From Jaapia argillacea MUCL 33604 (Eukaryota > Basidiomycota > Agaricomycetes > Jaapiales > Jaapiaceae), in the NCBI GenBank assembly GCA_000697665.1, contig KL197715.1, positions 681,599 to 745,598 of the forward strand: 64,000 nt of DNA, written 5' to 3'. Positions 1 to 10,806 of the stretch are shown piece by piece. Made by a program: the position numbers and the translations under genes. Within the stretch, counting starts at the first letter, position 1. Every line of letters begins with the position of its first letter. The notes below the pieces were generated by a model. It searched no databases, was not told the DNA's origin, and saw only the letters and a program-made list of their open reading frames with translations.

Positions 1-814
1 AGCCACACTCGGTGACAAATGGGTGACGCGTCAAGCACCCAACTTCTCCCAGAGGCCCCGGTTGGAAGGATACCTAGTTGTGATTGCGCCAGACGAAAGG
101 CGAGACCTCTAAACAGGCAGAGGGTGAGAGCGACGGCAGCAAGAATATCGCCGCTGCGGGTGACGATGGTGGCGGAGAGCGCTGGTGCTGGCGGCTGAGA
201 GCGGTAATGGCGTGAAAACGGTAGAGGGATGTGGTTGGGCCGTGCAACAAGGAGAGGGTGTTACGAGGTGGGGGGCTGAACGACAAGGGGGAGTGGCGTA
301 ATCGGAAGAGCGTATATCAAACGGAAATGGTCTAGGGTCATTCCTAGCAAACCGAGGATGGTTCGTTCATGGAATCCCACGGTTTAGTCAATCTCAGTAA
401 TTTCATGGGCGGTTATCCCTCCATGGTCGTCGAGTTAAACTTTGCGGAGACTCGGACGCGACCACAACATCTTCTGATACTTAGGCACGTGGCCGTGCTG
501 CACCACGTTTAGGCTTGCCCCAACCTCGACAGCTTCGCACTTCAAGCTTCAATGTTTTACGACGAATCAGCAATATCTCTGCGTCGAATCATGGATCTCT
601 TATAAACCACGCAAGTTACACACCTCACTCACTCTCCCCGAGTACATGAGCAAGATCGGCTTCTGATTCCTCGTCCTTCTTGTACTCTTGGCTACAGGCT
701 TGAGGGGAAGGGGCGCTTATATACCTCCGTGGCTCAAGGGTAAAGGTTCACTGTCCAATCTAACGTTCCCAACAGCTCCTCAGTACTCTTCCAGAATCAA
801 GAACCATTCGAAGC
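1..814. other. No recognised gene; upstream region of the GST-like pseudogene
   Basis: I recognise no protein family here. A short open frame on the minus strand (74-286, Ser/Pro/Leu rich) has no family features. A TATA-like TTATATACC lies near 718-726, about 90 bases before the ATG of the GST-like pseudogene, and may be its old promoter. Confidence 0.4.
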
Positions 815-1867
815 ATGTCTGAGGTCTGTCCCAATACTCTATGTCAGAACACATCAATGAAGACTCGTGCAGCCACGTGGGGCACTCTACAGATTTAACC
901 TCTCCGTCTAGTTTGCGGCCCCCGAACTCGCCTTGTGGGTACCCTCCCTCTTCCTCTCTCTCACCTCACACTCACACTTATCGTCACTCAGAGTCGAACT
1001 GGGATACACCGACGCAAAGATCACCAAGAAATTAGTCAACCTAGTCGAAGGCGAGAGCTTCGCTCCCCCTTTCTGGAGATCGTAGATCGCTTCTCGTCTA
1101 CTTCACCCGAGCCTCAGTCACAATTCCCCGCACAGAACCCCAAAGCGACCCTCCCGACTGTCCAAACCCCTTCCGGCGAAGCCTACACCTCAACAGCGAC
1201 AGTAACCAAGCGCCTAATCTTCGCACTCTACCTCCGCATCTTTCATCGCCCCGGGAGCAGACATAATAGACAAAGTACACAAAGATCAATATGATCCTAA
1301 TTTCGCTATGCTCTCCGCTGTAAGTCCCCTCTTCTTCATACTTTCGGTGACATTAATCGAGTCGCAGAGGAATGAAGAAGAGTTGAAGGAGAAAGCAGCT
1401 AGCTTCCCGGCTCTACTCGCTCGAAACCGTTAGTCCCGTCTCTCCCCCTCTCCTCCTTACTCACTACCCTCCTCTCGACGACGACAGGTCAACATGCCTT
1501 AACCACCCACTCCCACTCCACCCTCAGCCAACCTTTCAAACCCTTCTACACCGAAAAGCCCGCCAGCAACGGCGGTCTTCTTGCAATCTACGAATCCACC
1601 ATCCCGCCCAACACAACCTCCGATTTCTTCACCCAATCGCAAGTCCATTGGGCCAACATTAAATCATTCATCTACGACATCCTCCCCGTCGCTCTCGCCA
1701 ACACGCAAGGCCCGTTCCTCAGAGGGTTGAAGCCAGGCGAAGATGATTTCCACGTCGAAGGTTGGTTAGCTCGTATAGTCTCCATGATCCCCGGTGCCCA
1801 CAAGGGCACCGACGGTATCGCAGTGCTTAAGAAGTGTTCGGAGGGGATGTTCCGGGGAGTGTTGTGA
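815..1867 (+). pseudogene. Glutathione S-transferase-like gene, broken
   Basis: The pieces read as a fungal GST-like protein. A thioredoxin-fold start (LYRFNLSV, FAAPELALVELGYTDAK) leads to the motif NPKATLPTVQTPSGEAYTST, then a helical C-terminal domain ending near FRGVL and a stop at 1865-1867. Introns can be placed at 824-872 (joins MSE to PRGALYRF), 935-991 (restores ELALVELGY), about 1082-1134, about 1321-1366 and about 1431-1490. Three lesions disable it. A TAG stands where LYRFNLSV should run into FAAPEL (about 909-911). The frame slips by one base in a C run (about 1068-1073), so that ...FAPP and FLEI are in different frames. It slips again between VTKRLI and APGADIID (about 1215-1255). 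No splice choice I could find repairs all three. A sequencing error could explain one but hardly all. Active enzymes of this family conjugate glutathione to electrophiles; this copy probably makes no product. Confidence 0.7.
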
Positions 1868-2440
1868 GGTATTGGAATGCTTGGTGTGTGAGGCAGAGTT
1901 GGGGGATCGTTTACGCTGAGGGGTTACGTTGATGTCGTATTGTACTTCGATGTATATATCCACTGTTATCACACGTCTGGGATAGATGACCTGCACAAAG
2001 ACAAGCAGGCAGTTCTCGACAGAACGAATTCAAACCTTGAAGGCAACAGTGCATTGAGCCATCGCAAAGGCAGACAGTATACATTTCCTTGCTCGGATCA
2101 AGTAACCCATAATGGTATCGCGAACACAGTTATGTATATGTAGAAATGTCCATGGTTAATAGCGAGGGGGACGCAAGAAACAGAGAGAACTGGAACATTG
2201 GCGAGGAGTCCGATGAGCGATAATCGGGTGATAATACAAGTCCATATCAAAAATTCTTGATGGTAATAGACAAATAATTCAAGGCCGGGCTTGATTCTGA
2301 AGCGTGTGACACCTCCAAGTCCGAGTCAACCGGCGACAAGATGAATGACTGGGGTTCATATTGATGAGCGTGAATCAAGTGACCAACAGCAGCAAGATGA
2401 CATACCTGGCAGCTGGAAGCGAGGGACTGCTCAAATGAGT
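1868..2440. other. No gene seen
   Basis: AT-richer sequence between the GST-like pseudogene and the minus-strand gene below. Only short frames without family features are present. It probably holds the 3' ends of both neighbours. Confidence 0.5.
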
Positions 2441-3711
2441 TTATCCGCTGTAAATTGCACGAAGTGCGAGGAGGAGAAGCGGTAGGAGAAAAGCTACGAC
2501 GAGGAGGATATTGAATGGTTGAACCAAGCGGGTCTCGCCAGATGCAGAAGATTGCTGAGCAATCTGGTCTGTGAGGGGCTCTGTCAAGATTGATGCGGTA
2601 GAGCTGGGAGGTATGGTGGCTGTCGGAGGGAGTTCCAGCATCGAATGGGGTTCCGACGTCGATGGTGTTGCGGGCTCCGAACTAGAGATTTGCGTGATGG
2701 AGCTGGGAGGTAGGATGGGCAGCAGAGGAGATTCCGGCGTCGAAGGTGTACTGGGCTCCGAACTGATTGTCGCAGGAGCCTCTGGCATCAGTGGAGGAGC
2801 ATGCTGGGTGATATCTGCGGGAGATGTTTCAAGTGGGGATTTTGGTGTAGATGTTGTTGTACACTCGGTGGTTGAGAGGGTATCGAACAGTAATGTGGGA
2901 GTAGGTAGGGTGGTGGCCGGAGGGGAAGGTTCCAAGATGGATGATGGTGATGGGGCAGCCACACATAAAGCCCGGAGAAATGCCAGTTGCTTGGAAAACT
3001 CTTCCTCGACACGAATGGTCAGGTCATTCATCCTGCGCAAACATTCAGATTCATCTAATCCCTTTGCGACCGATCTGGCCTTGACGTCAGCAAGCATGAT
3101 GGTTTGCTGAATGTCCGCGAATCTGAGAGCTTTCTGCAGCTCGCTATCAGAGGCACCGGGTGCCTCGAACTGGTCATCATTCTCCCAATCAGGCAAGGCT
3201 TCGAACTTGAATCTACTACCATGGTGCAAGAGATGCTGGATGAGAATCTGCCAAAAACATCCAGTAAACCACATGCAACCCACACCCTCGAGCTCGCCAA
3301 GGAAGCAATCAACCTCCAAAGTTTCTGTGAACTCGAAGACTTGGAGGAGCCTGATGATATCAATTAGATATAGCTGTTGGTCGGTAATGGTGAGAGAGGC
3401 GAGTTGCTTAACGCGAATATACCAGTCATCAATTGCAGTGGAAATTTCAATCCACGGAGTGGAACCACTTGGAGGGCAACCCCTGATGGAAAAGGTAGCA
3501 CAGGGCGGACCAACAACAACAATGATACAGTTGGGTTTTCTCCAGGCAATGGAACAAACAGCAATATGGGGAATACCATCGGATATTGCTTCTTTGGATC
3601 TTGCCCATTTGCTGAGATCTGCAGTGCGTATTCCCATATAGTGTCGAAAATTGAAATTTTTGGCAGAGGGGTAATCGAAGAGCCACATGTGCCTACATAT
3701 CACTTCCTGCC
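2441..3711 (-). pseudogene. Tail-anchored C-terminal portion, probably the end of the NACHT gene
   Basis: An open frame of about 420 codons has no ATG at its 5' edge; it begins on GTG, and the first ATG is three residues after ICRH. This fits a downstream exon better than a free-standing gene. It has an N-terminal globular half rich in Trp and Cys, a central Pro/Ser/Thr linker of about 150 residues with repeated PSTPxSP-like units, and a final hydrophobic stretch (LLVVAFLLPLLLLALRAIY) that looks like a tail anchor. It lies just behind the NACHT frame on the same strand. A possible intron (donor near 3770, acceptor near 3709) would join the two if a TGA in between were not there. I do not recognise the globular part. 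Alternatives are an independent tail-anchored gene starting at the later ATG, or a read-through product. The open frame of this length suggests the disruption upstream is young. Confidence 0.45.
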
Positions 3712-3827
3712 CCAGGAAGAGACATAATCAGCACTCTTATGTCTCTCATTGTCCAATTAAACAGCTTACTTGCAAGGATCTGCGAAGACTTGATGCTGCT
3801 ACGCTGGGCTGCGATAAAGGATCCCAA

Positions 3828-5754
3828 TCATTCTTTGCTCGTGTGGATTAGCCTGGACTCAACATGCAAGGAAATGAAGCTACCAACTTGTATCTTAGAT
3901 AACTGAGATGTAATCCCCATGGACAGCTCTCGTGGTGCCACAAGCATCCACATCTCAACAGACCCTTTCGATTTAATATTGGAAAAAAGATTGATAAGGC
4001 ATGCAACCAGAGCAGAGTCCCTTAGTAGTGATGAACCATGAAGTTCCAAAATGTAACTGAGGTCGTGAAGCCAGTAGTTGTAAGTATATGAAACCACTGC
4101 AGAACAAGTGGCCACATGGCGAGGCATATATGTTGGAGGACCATTGGGAAATGATGAATATTCTTGCAAGAGAAGCTGTACACAGTCACCCAAGAGCAAA
4201 ATTCGATGCTCCAGACGACCAATGAAATAGTTCTTCGAGCGTTCTTCGGTTTTTAGGAAATCGGATAGCGAAGCATGGAGGATTTTGATAATGCCATTGT
4301 CATCTTCAGGTAGCATGAAGATGGACCCACAGCCCTCCAAGTCGGCACGTATGTCAACGGCTTCAGCACCAACGAGGTGTGCAAGATCCACGATTGTAAA
4401 CCGATTGGGGAGATGGAGTATGGTACCAACGATGTGACGGAATCGAGTCGTGCAACTTAAAGGGGCATTGTCCAGAACTTGTCGGTATAGAGCATCGAGA
4501 CCGTTGTATTGTGGTTTCATAGCTTGATCCAACTTCTGGTCGGGCCGGCCCTGGTTGTCACCCACAAACGCAACGAGCGTCGAGGCATAGATAAATAAAC
4601 CATCCGCCTTCTCAGTGAGAGTGTTGAGCTGTGACCGGGAAGGCCATGGGCGAAATGCACCGATCAAGTGCCTCCTCCTCCTTTCCACTTTTCCCAGTTC
4701 AACGTCAAAGAATCTGCGGATGGATGCATGAGCATTGTACTTCCATAAATCCACCATACGGATCATCTCCGAATTCAAATGATATTGCCCTTCCATAGGC
4801 GCGTAATCGTTGCGACTCGTGAGGATAAAACGGATGGGGAGGTGTCGATCGCCCTGAAAGGAATCGACAAGGACCTCAACAAGGTTTTGGGCATCCTCAT
4901 CCGTACACTCATCAAGGGCGTCGACGACTACGATTATAGGACGGCGGAGAGATTCGGCCCAAGGCCGGATTTGGTCGAGGATAAGTTTCGTCAACTGGAC
5001 TTTCCGGTTTTGGTGAACGATGGTCGGGTCATTCTTGAGAGTTTTCTCCAGATCACCCCGGAGGAATTCCTGTGATTGGGCGAGGTGATAAGCGATCGTG
5101 GTGAAGAATCCGCGGGTAGTGGTGCAATTGGCATCTCGAGAAAAGAACCAACTGGCAGCCAGCTGCCGCCGGGGTGGTGGGGCGTCGCGCAACTTGTCCT
5201 TGATGGCGAACTTCGAGCAGACCGTAAGTGCAATGGTTGACTTCCCTGATCCGGCAGGGCCGTGAAGCCAAAGGATTGGGGGAGTATTCTCTTCAGTTGC
5301 CCAATCCAAAATGAGGTCAATAACTTCATCACGGCTCCCCTCTTGACACTCGCGTCTCTCCTGGCAGTTGTGTGCGACTTTGAGGGCGATATGTGGACCG
5401 AGGAGCTGTTGGATCGGATCTGGAGATGAGACCAGGATGAATATGAGGCTTAGTTGTGGCAATTGCTTGCCGCTCACCAAAAGGAGGGATATTATCGACG
5501 GACATCGCAAGGTAATGGCAACAAGGAGGTGGTGGTTGGGTCGAGGGTGAGTCACAGCATAAGCTTCCAGCATTCCGGAGACTCGGAGCAGGCGTCTATG
5601 TAATGATGGGCGCCCATCCGAGCACTAACCGAGCTTTCCTCCGAGCATGTATAGCCCCAGGCATAACTTCCCTAAGCATCTTCTTAAGATACATCAAAGC
5701 TACGTACGTGATGATAACCAAAGCGAGTACGACGAGGATGTTTAGGATGTGCAT
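3828..5754 (-). CDS. NACHT-type NTPase (fungal NLR-like), probably truncated
   Basis: P-loop NTPase of the NACHT/STAND class, the ATPase core of fungal NOD-like receptors that act in self/non-self recognition and programmed cell death. Counting from the internal ATG at 5573, the Walker A motif GPAGSGKS is at residues 105-112 and the Walker B motif IIVVVDALDEC near 213-223. A sensor region (IRFILTSRND) and the winged-helix-like region typical of basidiomycete NACHT proteins follow. An upstream exon (about 5622-5772) encodes a membrane span (LNILVVLALVIITYVALMYL); its first ATG is at 5752-5754. The exon joins in frame through a candidate 34-nt intron (5588-5621), giving RRKA-RRLLRVSG, but this is shorter than the introns of the neighbours. 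A further 5' exon is possible because an acceptor precedes 5772. No C-terminal WD40, ankyrin or TPR repeats are seen. The frame stops at TGA (3828-3830), after which the same frame stays open for about 20 codons, so the gene may be nonsense-broken. Confidence 0.7.
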
Positions 5755-6021
5755 CAGCTTGCTATCTGAAAAATGGTGCACGATGTCAGCGAGGGGTCCA
5801 GAAGAGAGGGGGGAGAGGAGGGAGAGATGAGTGGGAAGGGGTAGATACGACCCTTTCGTATTTCCCGGATCAGCGAGCGAGACTCCAATGAAAGTTTACA
5901 CAAAGATCTGGGGTAACGACAAGACCGATGATGAACGTGACAAAGTTAAGGCCACACGTTGCAAACACCGCCGTCTAACTCGTAAGACGAAAACAGTGGA
6001 AGGAATGGACTAACGACGCAC

Positions 6022-6420
6022 GTTGGAAATGGTTGCTAAGCCGCCAGCATTGTGAACAACTTGCTTGCGAGCGCTCTCCGAGTCGGTACCCTCGGCCCCT
6101 GGATTGACCTGAGTAGCTCCTATCAAAGTCACATATGGGCGTCCAGAGGGGAAAGCTCTCGCCGCCTGATAAACACGGGTTGTTCAATTCAGGCTAAATC
6201 CAAGTTTATGGTCGCGTACCTTGGGCGTTGAGACACAAATTGCCGTTACCAGCGACACCATAATTGCCGGAGCTATAGTGCACCGTAACACCCATCAACC
6301 CCAATGTTGCGTATTCAGCGCACTGGCGAACTGTGTACTTTTGGGACAGTTCGACCTCGTTGTAGCCGTAAGATGTTGAGATGACATGAGCAGGTGGAGC
6401 GGCACCGCAAGATTTCAACC
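6022..6420 (-). pseudogene. Sedolisin (S53, tripeptidyl-peptidase-like) fragment
   Basis: Two exon-like blocks match the central catalytic domain of fungal sedolisins, secreted acid serine-carboxyl peptidases. The first contains HVISTSYGYNEVELS, then LGLMGVTVHYSSGNYGVAG. The second, after a candidate intron (about 6165-6218), contains RPYVTLIGATQVNPG. Family members carry SSGD at the oxyanion-hole aspartate; here it reads SSGN, so the residue is lost. The prodomain, the N-terminal Glu/Asp region and the C-terminal SGTSAS nucleophile and calcium site are all absent. I see none of them within several kb. The fragment lies next to a tryptophanyl-tRNA synthetase fragment on the same strand, so this looks like a scrap yard of unrelated pieces and not a gene. 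Confidence 0.75.
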
Positions 6421-6689
6421 CTGGAAAAGCATCAATGATGAGATGGGGAACGGATTACAATCGTGAAAGGTAACGCACAGGCGTAACCGCCAGCGTACCA
6501 CTGGTCAGGATGGGGTCATCAAGCAAATGTGAAACCCGAGGTGAACATACATCCACGTCAAAACCGCAGAAACACTTACAATGACTGGGCACGGCACGAT
6601 ACCGCACAATCAGTACAACCTTAATTCCACCCTCCCTAACGACTTCCGATAACACAGCTTAGAAGACGCTCCTTTTTTCGACTTTGGCA

Positions 6690-7420
6690 GAACGGCTTTG
6701 GCAAAGGTATTTGACTTGTCAGTTAGTTGGACAAGGGGGACGTCGAATACGTCTTGTAACCATCTTCTGAGCCATGAGAGGTGTAAGAATACAAATAAGA
6801 ATACCAAACGCACTTTTTGAACACGAAGGGGATCATATGTCCCAGATGCATGCTGTCGCTACTCGGCCCCGCCCTATGTACAAGAAAAACGGCTTCCAAA
6901 CTTCATCTCGATCTAAAATCTTGTCAAACTCCTTTCGACAGAACATCATCAGGATCCATCTGGGTTCCAAAGCCAAACACCTTGGTGGAGAATGAGCTCA
7001 CCGATGCGAGAAAAAGGCACCTCGTCTGAGTAGCGGATGTGGTTTATACCTAGTAACCTTTTCAAACCTCTGCAACAACGCTTCATCGACCCTCCTGGCA
7101 CCAAACTGCTGTGTGAGTTGTCATAGTTCTTTTCCGCCAGCCGAGACTGAGCCGTCGACGTCCCAGGGTGTGACGATTTGAGCGTGGCTGTCTTCGTGGC
7201 CGATTTTGACGACGTGGGGAGAGTGAGGGTCTGCGGTATGGGTGACCTCAGATAGTGTTGCATGTGTAGCAGCGGCTGGTGCAGAACTTGAATATGTAGG
7301 TAAGTGATTCAACTCGTTGTGTTGAGCTGGTGCACTCACGCATCAATCGAGGTCGTACCTAATTTCTGTGAGACGGCATCAACTGCGGCGGGAGAGACGG
7401 TGACGGGGGGTGGAAGATCT
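6690..7420 (-). pseudogene. Cytosolic tryptophanyl-tRNA synthetase fragment
   Basis: Exon-like blocks match the N-terminal third of eukaryotic tryptophanyl-tRNA synthetase, which charges tRNA-Trp. In order they are QIVTPWDVDGSVSAGGKEL, QLTQQFGARRVDEALLQRFE, YKPHPLLRRGAFFSHR, FDKILDRDEVWKPFFLYIG, then the class I HIGH-type motif GPSSDSMHLGHMIPFVFKK, and last WLQDVFDVPLVQLTD. Breaks are visible: a TGA between GKEL and QLTQQ (about 7126), a one-base slip just before GPSSDS (about 6870), and one residue missing in VPLV-QLTD. The rest of the Rossmann fold and the KMSAS loop are absent; after QLTD the frame becomes unrelated. A full functional copy must exist elsewhere in the genome. The 5' limit of the homology is uncertain. 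Confidence 0.75.
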
Positions 7421-8305
7421 TCCAAACCAACAACTGGTGCAGAGGTCATTCTTGCGGAGGACGGAGAAGACCTTCAATGGATGTTACAGGTTGAATTGGA
7501 CTTGAAGTCGTCTTGAGTCCATGGCCAGTTACTCGTTATCGGAGAAATCATGATGCTGACTCCATTAGATTTGTGTGACTTTCCCTACGTGCCACTCAAG
7601 TGCTACTTGCTGTACTTATGTACACTGGCATATCATATGATCATTACGATTCTACGCTGCGCTCCTGAGTCGTTACAGAGGTTGGCATTTTCCGTGCTCA
7701 GATTTCGCCCAACACAGGTGTGCAAGAATTAATAGTCAACATTCCAGGCAACTCAACTGTATCAATTTATGCTCGAGCTCTATAAAAGTAGTTTACCAGG
7801 CGCTATACTCCGACCTAGGTCAACGTTGTCCAGATCGGAATCTGGAGAGTAACAGTCTTTGGTTGCCAGTCCAACCTGATGCAACGTACTGTCCTTGGGA
7901 TATGCGAGAGCTATACACCTCCCCGGGGGGAAGATGAGGAGCCTTTGCCCAGAACGAATAACCTCGCTCAGGTGACGAGCCAGGTCGACGTCCACAACGT
8001 GGAACCCGAGGACCAGCCATGACATGGGCCAAGGCGAAGCCGAAAGAGGAAGAATAGAGAGCAACTTGAAGCGGACGTCAGCTCAAGAGAAGCATCGAGG
8101 AAGATACTTAACTCATAGTATATCATCGCCGAGTAGGGACTTGACCTGATTGAAGAATGGATCCGTCTTCACCTGGAAGTTGGGCTGATCGAAGGGACCG
8201 ACCATCAGTCGTGCAGTCTGCGGGAAGGAAGCCGCTTGGAGAGATCTGCATCAAACATGGTAGTTTATGCCCAAACCCGGTAACTGGTTGATGGCTGGGT
8301 GAATC
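7421..8305. other. Unrecognised debris between pseudogenes
   Basis: The minus strand has an open frame at 7780-8064 (94 codons) without family features. A second stretch at about 8106-8240 reads AASFPQTARLMVGPFDQPNF followed by FQVKTDPFFNQVKSLLGDDIL and a stop. The latter looks like the end of a real protein, but I cannot place it. Given the two gene fragments just to the left, these may be more exon scraps. Confidence 0.3.
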
Positions 8306-9485
8306 ATGGTGGACGGATCCAACACAACGACAAAGGCAGGAGCAGGAGAATCAGCTCTGCAACAAAATGAATCGGAGGCTGTCCGGATCATCAGCCAGCA
8401 GGATGGAAAAGAGAACAACGCACTGCTTTCTCGCCATCACCAAACCAACTATAAAAAGAAATTGAGATGGGGCTTTTCGCTTCTTCACAATCTCCCCTTG
8501 ACACACAATGTACCCAGGCTCACAAAATCGAAAGACTCCGCAGAAGATTCGGACGAGGGGCTCTTCACACCACCCGGTGCTCCAGCCCTACCTGGATGTC
8601 TACCAGAGCTTCTGGCAATAACGGATGTTCCCACAACACATCCGCCACGACAACTCTCTGATCACCATCCCGCACAACGTACCAGCGATGTAACCGTACC
8701 ACACGACACGCCAAATAGACCGATACCGATAGGCGTCCCTCTCCCGATCATAGCCCAGGCAGGGCCGTCAATATCGTTCTTCGATGGTCAGGTACCCATC
8801 ACAGGATCACAGAGACATCCCCTTAGGTGGGACCATGGCCAGACTACAGACCTTTTGTCGATTTGCGGAGGAGAAATTCCACTCCAGAGTCCAGACGCCC
8901 TCCAGGGCACCCAAGGGGAGGGTCAGAAGCCTTCGGGAAGTCGAATCGCCACTGTCAACGAATCCGAGCATTCATCTGGCGGTGGCCAGGAAATCACACC
9001 CACAAGAGGAAAAAGGAAGCGCCAGAGCAGAACTCGTCAGAAGGCAATACGAGCGGCAGTCGCAAAAAAAGAAGAGGCGCCCCACACCAACAAGTGCACA
9101 AGCTCAATGGCGAAGAGCATGACGACGACTCATCACTGGAGGGTGAGGGCGCCATACAGATGAGAAGCTCCAAGAGCCACGAGTACAGAAGCAAGAAAGA
9201 GGCCGAACGGCGGAAGAAAAAGGCAGATTGTGTGCTAGCGCTCACGACCCTGTTTTCCCAACGCATCCTCGACCATCCACCCAACGGTAAAAATGGGACG
9301 ACGGCGGATATCCTAACCACCAGTGAGTAGTTCTCCGAGTCGTCAATTCACGCCGACGGGAATCTAACTCTATAGTAGCATATAAAAGTATGCAGCAGCA
9401 ACAGAACGTGATTCAAGAGCAACAGAGGGAGCTGCACCGGTGTGCAGGGGGCATCCATGGTTCAATCGAAATGGAGCGGAAATGA
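8306..9485 (+). CDS. Unrecognised basic protein with C-terminal coiled coil
   Basis: No known family. Two overlapping open frames cover it. One (8306-9163) starts with a good ATG and is Ser/Pro rich, ending in a basic patch (GKRKRQSRTRQKAIR). The other (from 8827) carries a basic, acidic-patched C-terminus with RSKKEAERRKKKAD and LTTLFSQRILDHPP. A clean intron at about 9324-9375 then joins ...ADILTT to IAYKSMQQQQNVIQEQQREL, a glutamine-rich coiled coil, with a stop at 9483-9485. The composition suggests a nuclear, DNA-binding or scaffold protein. An additional intron around 8950-9060 would be needed to join the two frames. Otherwise one of them is a shadow or the gene is frameshifted. Confidence 0.35.
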
Positions 9486-10806
9486 CAGTGGCGATGTTGG
9501 GGCAGATTGAAGAGCATAAAGAAATGAAAGCGAGGAAAGCGGAACCATGACTGACTCACGCACAGAGGTGGATATCAACACTGAGCATTGAGACTGCGGA
9601 ATAATGGAATGTATACTACTTACACCACTCACCTTTGCTTCTGCAGCGTAACGTAGACTAATGAGTCATTAAATGAGATTCCAGCATCTGAACTTACCTT
9701 CAAAGGCCAAAGGTTGTTGGATTCCGCACGATACAGAGTCGGCGCACTGGCACATAGCCGGTGCTTGCGCCACGAAAACCTGCGAGCACATACTTTTGGT
9801 TGCTTTTTGGGCAAAGTATACAGCAAGCATTTTCGGGTCACGGTCTTCACATGATGCGAGGGAATCTGAGGATAGATAACAAGAAGGTGAGGAGTGATAT
9901 AGGGGGAATGAGGGCTCGAACTGCAGGTGAAGCTTCAAGCTTTTGAAGCAACCAAACGTGATATTGTCACACCGTCCCCCCTCTCCTCTTTCCCCACCAC
10001 GCCACACCAGTCCGAATCTTTCGTGATGTTGACCTTGTGCCACTCGAGCGATCTATCAAATACGCCACGCCTTATAGGAAGAGATAAACCTTGTTCTCTT
10101 GCGTCCTAACCGTCGTGGATGAAAGCCCTGGGACAGGAGCACTCTTGCCTCCCAGGAGTGGGGGGACCCCGCGAAGGATCGGGGTCAATGACAACTTCGG
10201 AACAAGCGGAAGCATCCACCATCGAGTTCGACATGGTTGTGTGGCCGTTCTTGACACCACTCATACAATAATTAACGTTACCCGCACGCAGATGCTACAA
10301 TTAGATTACTTTCATCGGCGAGAGTCAACTTGCTCACTGCGGTAACAAACAGTCCAACCCTCCACAAACTTCACCCCTTGAAAACTTGCGAGGAGCGAGT
10401 TTGGTGGCGAATGGAGCCTTCGCGATGGACTGCTCCTCCATGGGGGATTATTTAATTCTGGCTCCCAGCATGGATGGAAATTCATGAGTAAGAAATCGAC
10501 GTCGGAGAACAGGTCGCCATCCGGTGTTCAGACAACGGCGAGTGCTATCCATCCATCCATCGTTTTGAGCGAAGCAAATTCTGAAGATGAGCGGCTGGCG
10601 TGACTGTGAGTGTCAAACTATGTAAGCAGGTACTTAAAGCACCTCCAGGTCACCAGAAAATCATGATAATGAAAGGCAGAGTTGAAGACCGTGGGATTCA
10701 TTGACTTCGCTTCTGAACCACTGAGCCTCCCACTCGACAAAATGTATGCCGGTGGTAGGAGTATTCTCCCAGTCAGGTTTCCAGCCTCACGTAACGAACG
10801 CCGGCC
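9486..10806. other. No supported gene
   Basis: A minus-strand frame around 9669-9900 is cysteine-containing (MCQCADSVSCGIQQPLAFE) and has a plausible intron behind it, but it is short and matches no family. A GC-rich block at 10130-10215 and the region up to the next ATG hold no coding signal that I recognise. Confidence 0.4.

Noticed and set aside
2571-3110. Plus-strand 179-codon Gly/Val/Ser-rich frame
   Set aside because: It is the antisense shadow of the Pro/Ser/Thr linker of the minus-strand frame.
10130-10260. GC-rich block considered as a structured RNA gene
   Set aside because: No match to the conserved boxes of SRP RNA, RNase P RNA, U-snRNAs or 5S rRNA that I could recognise.
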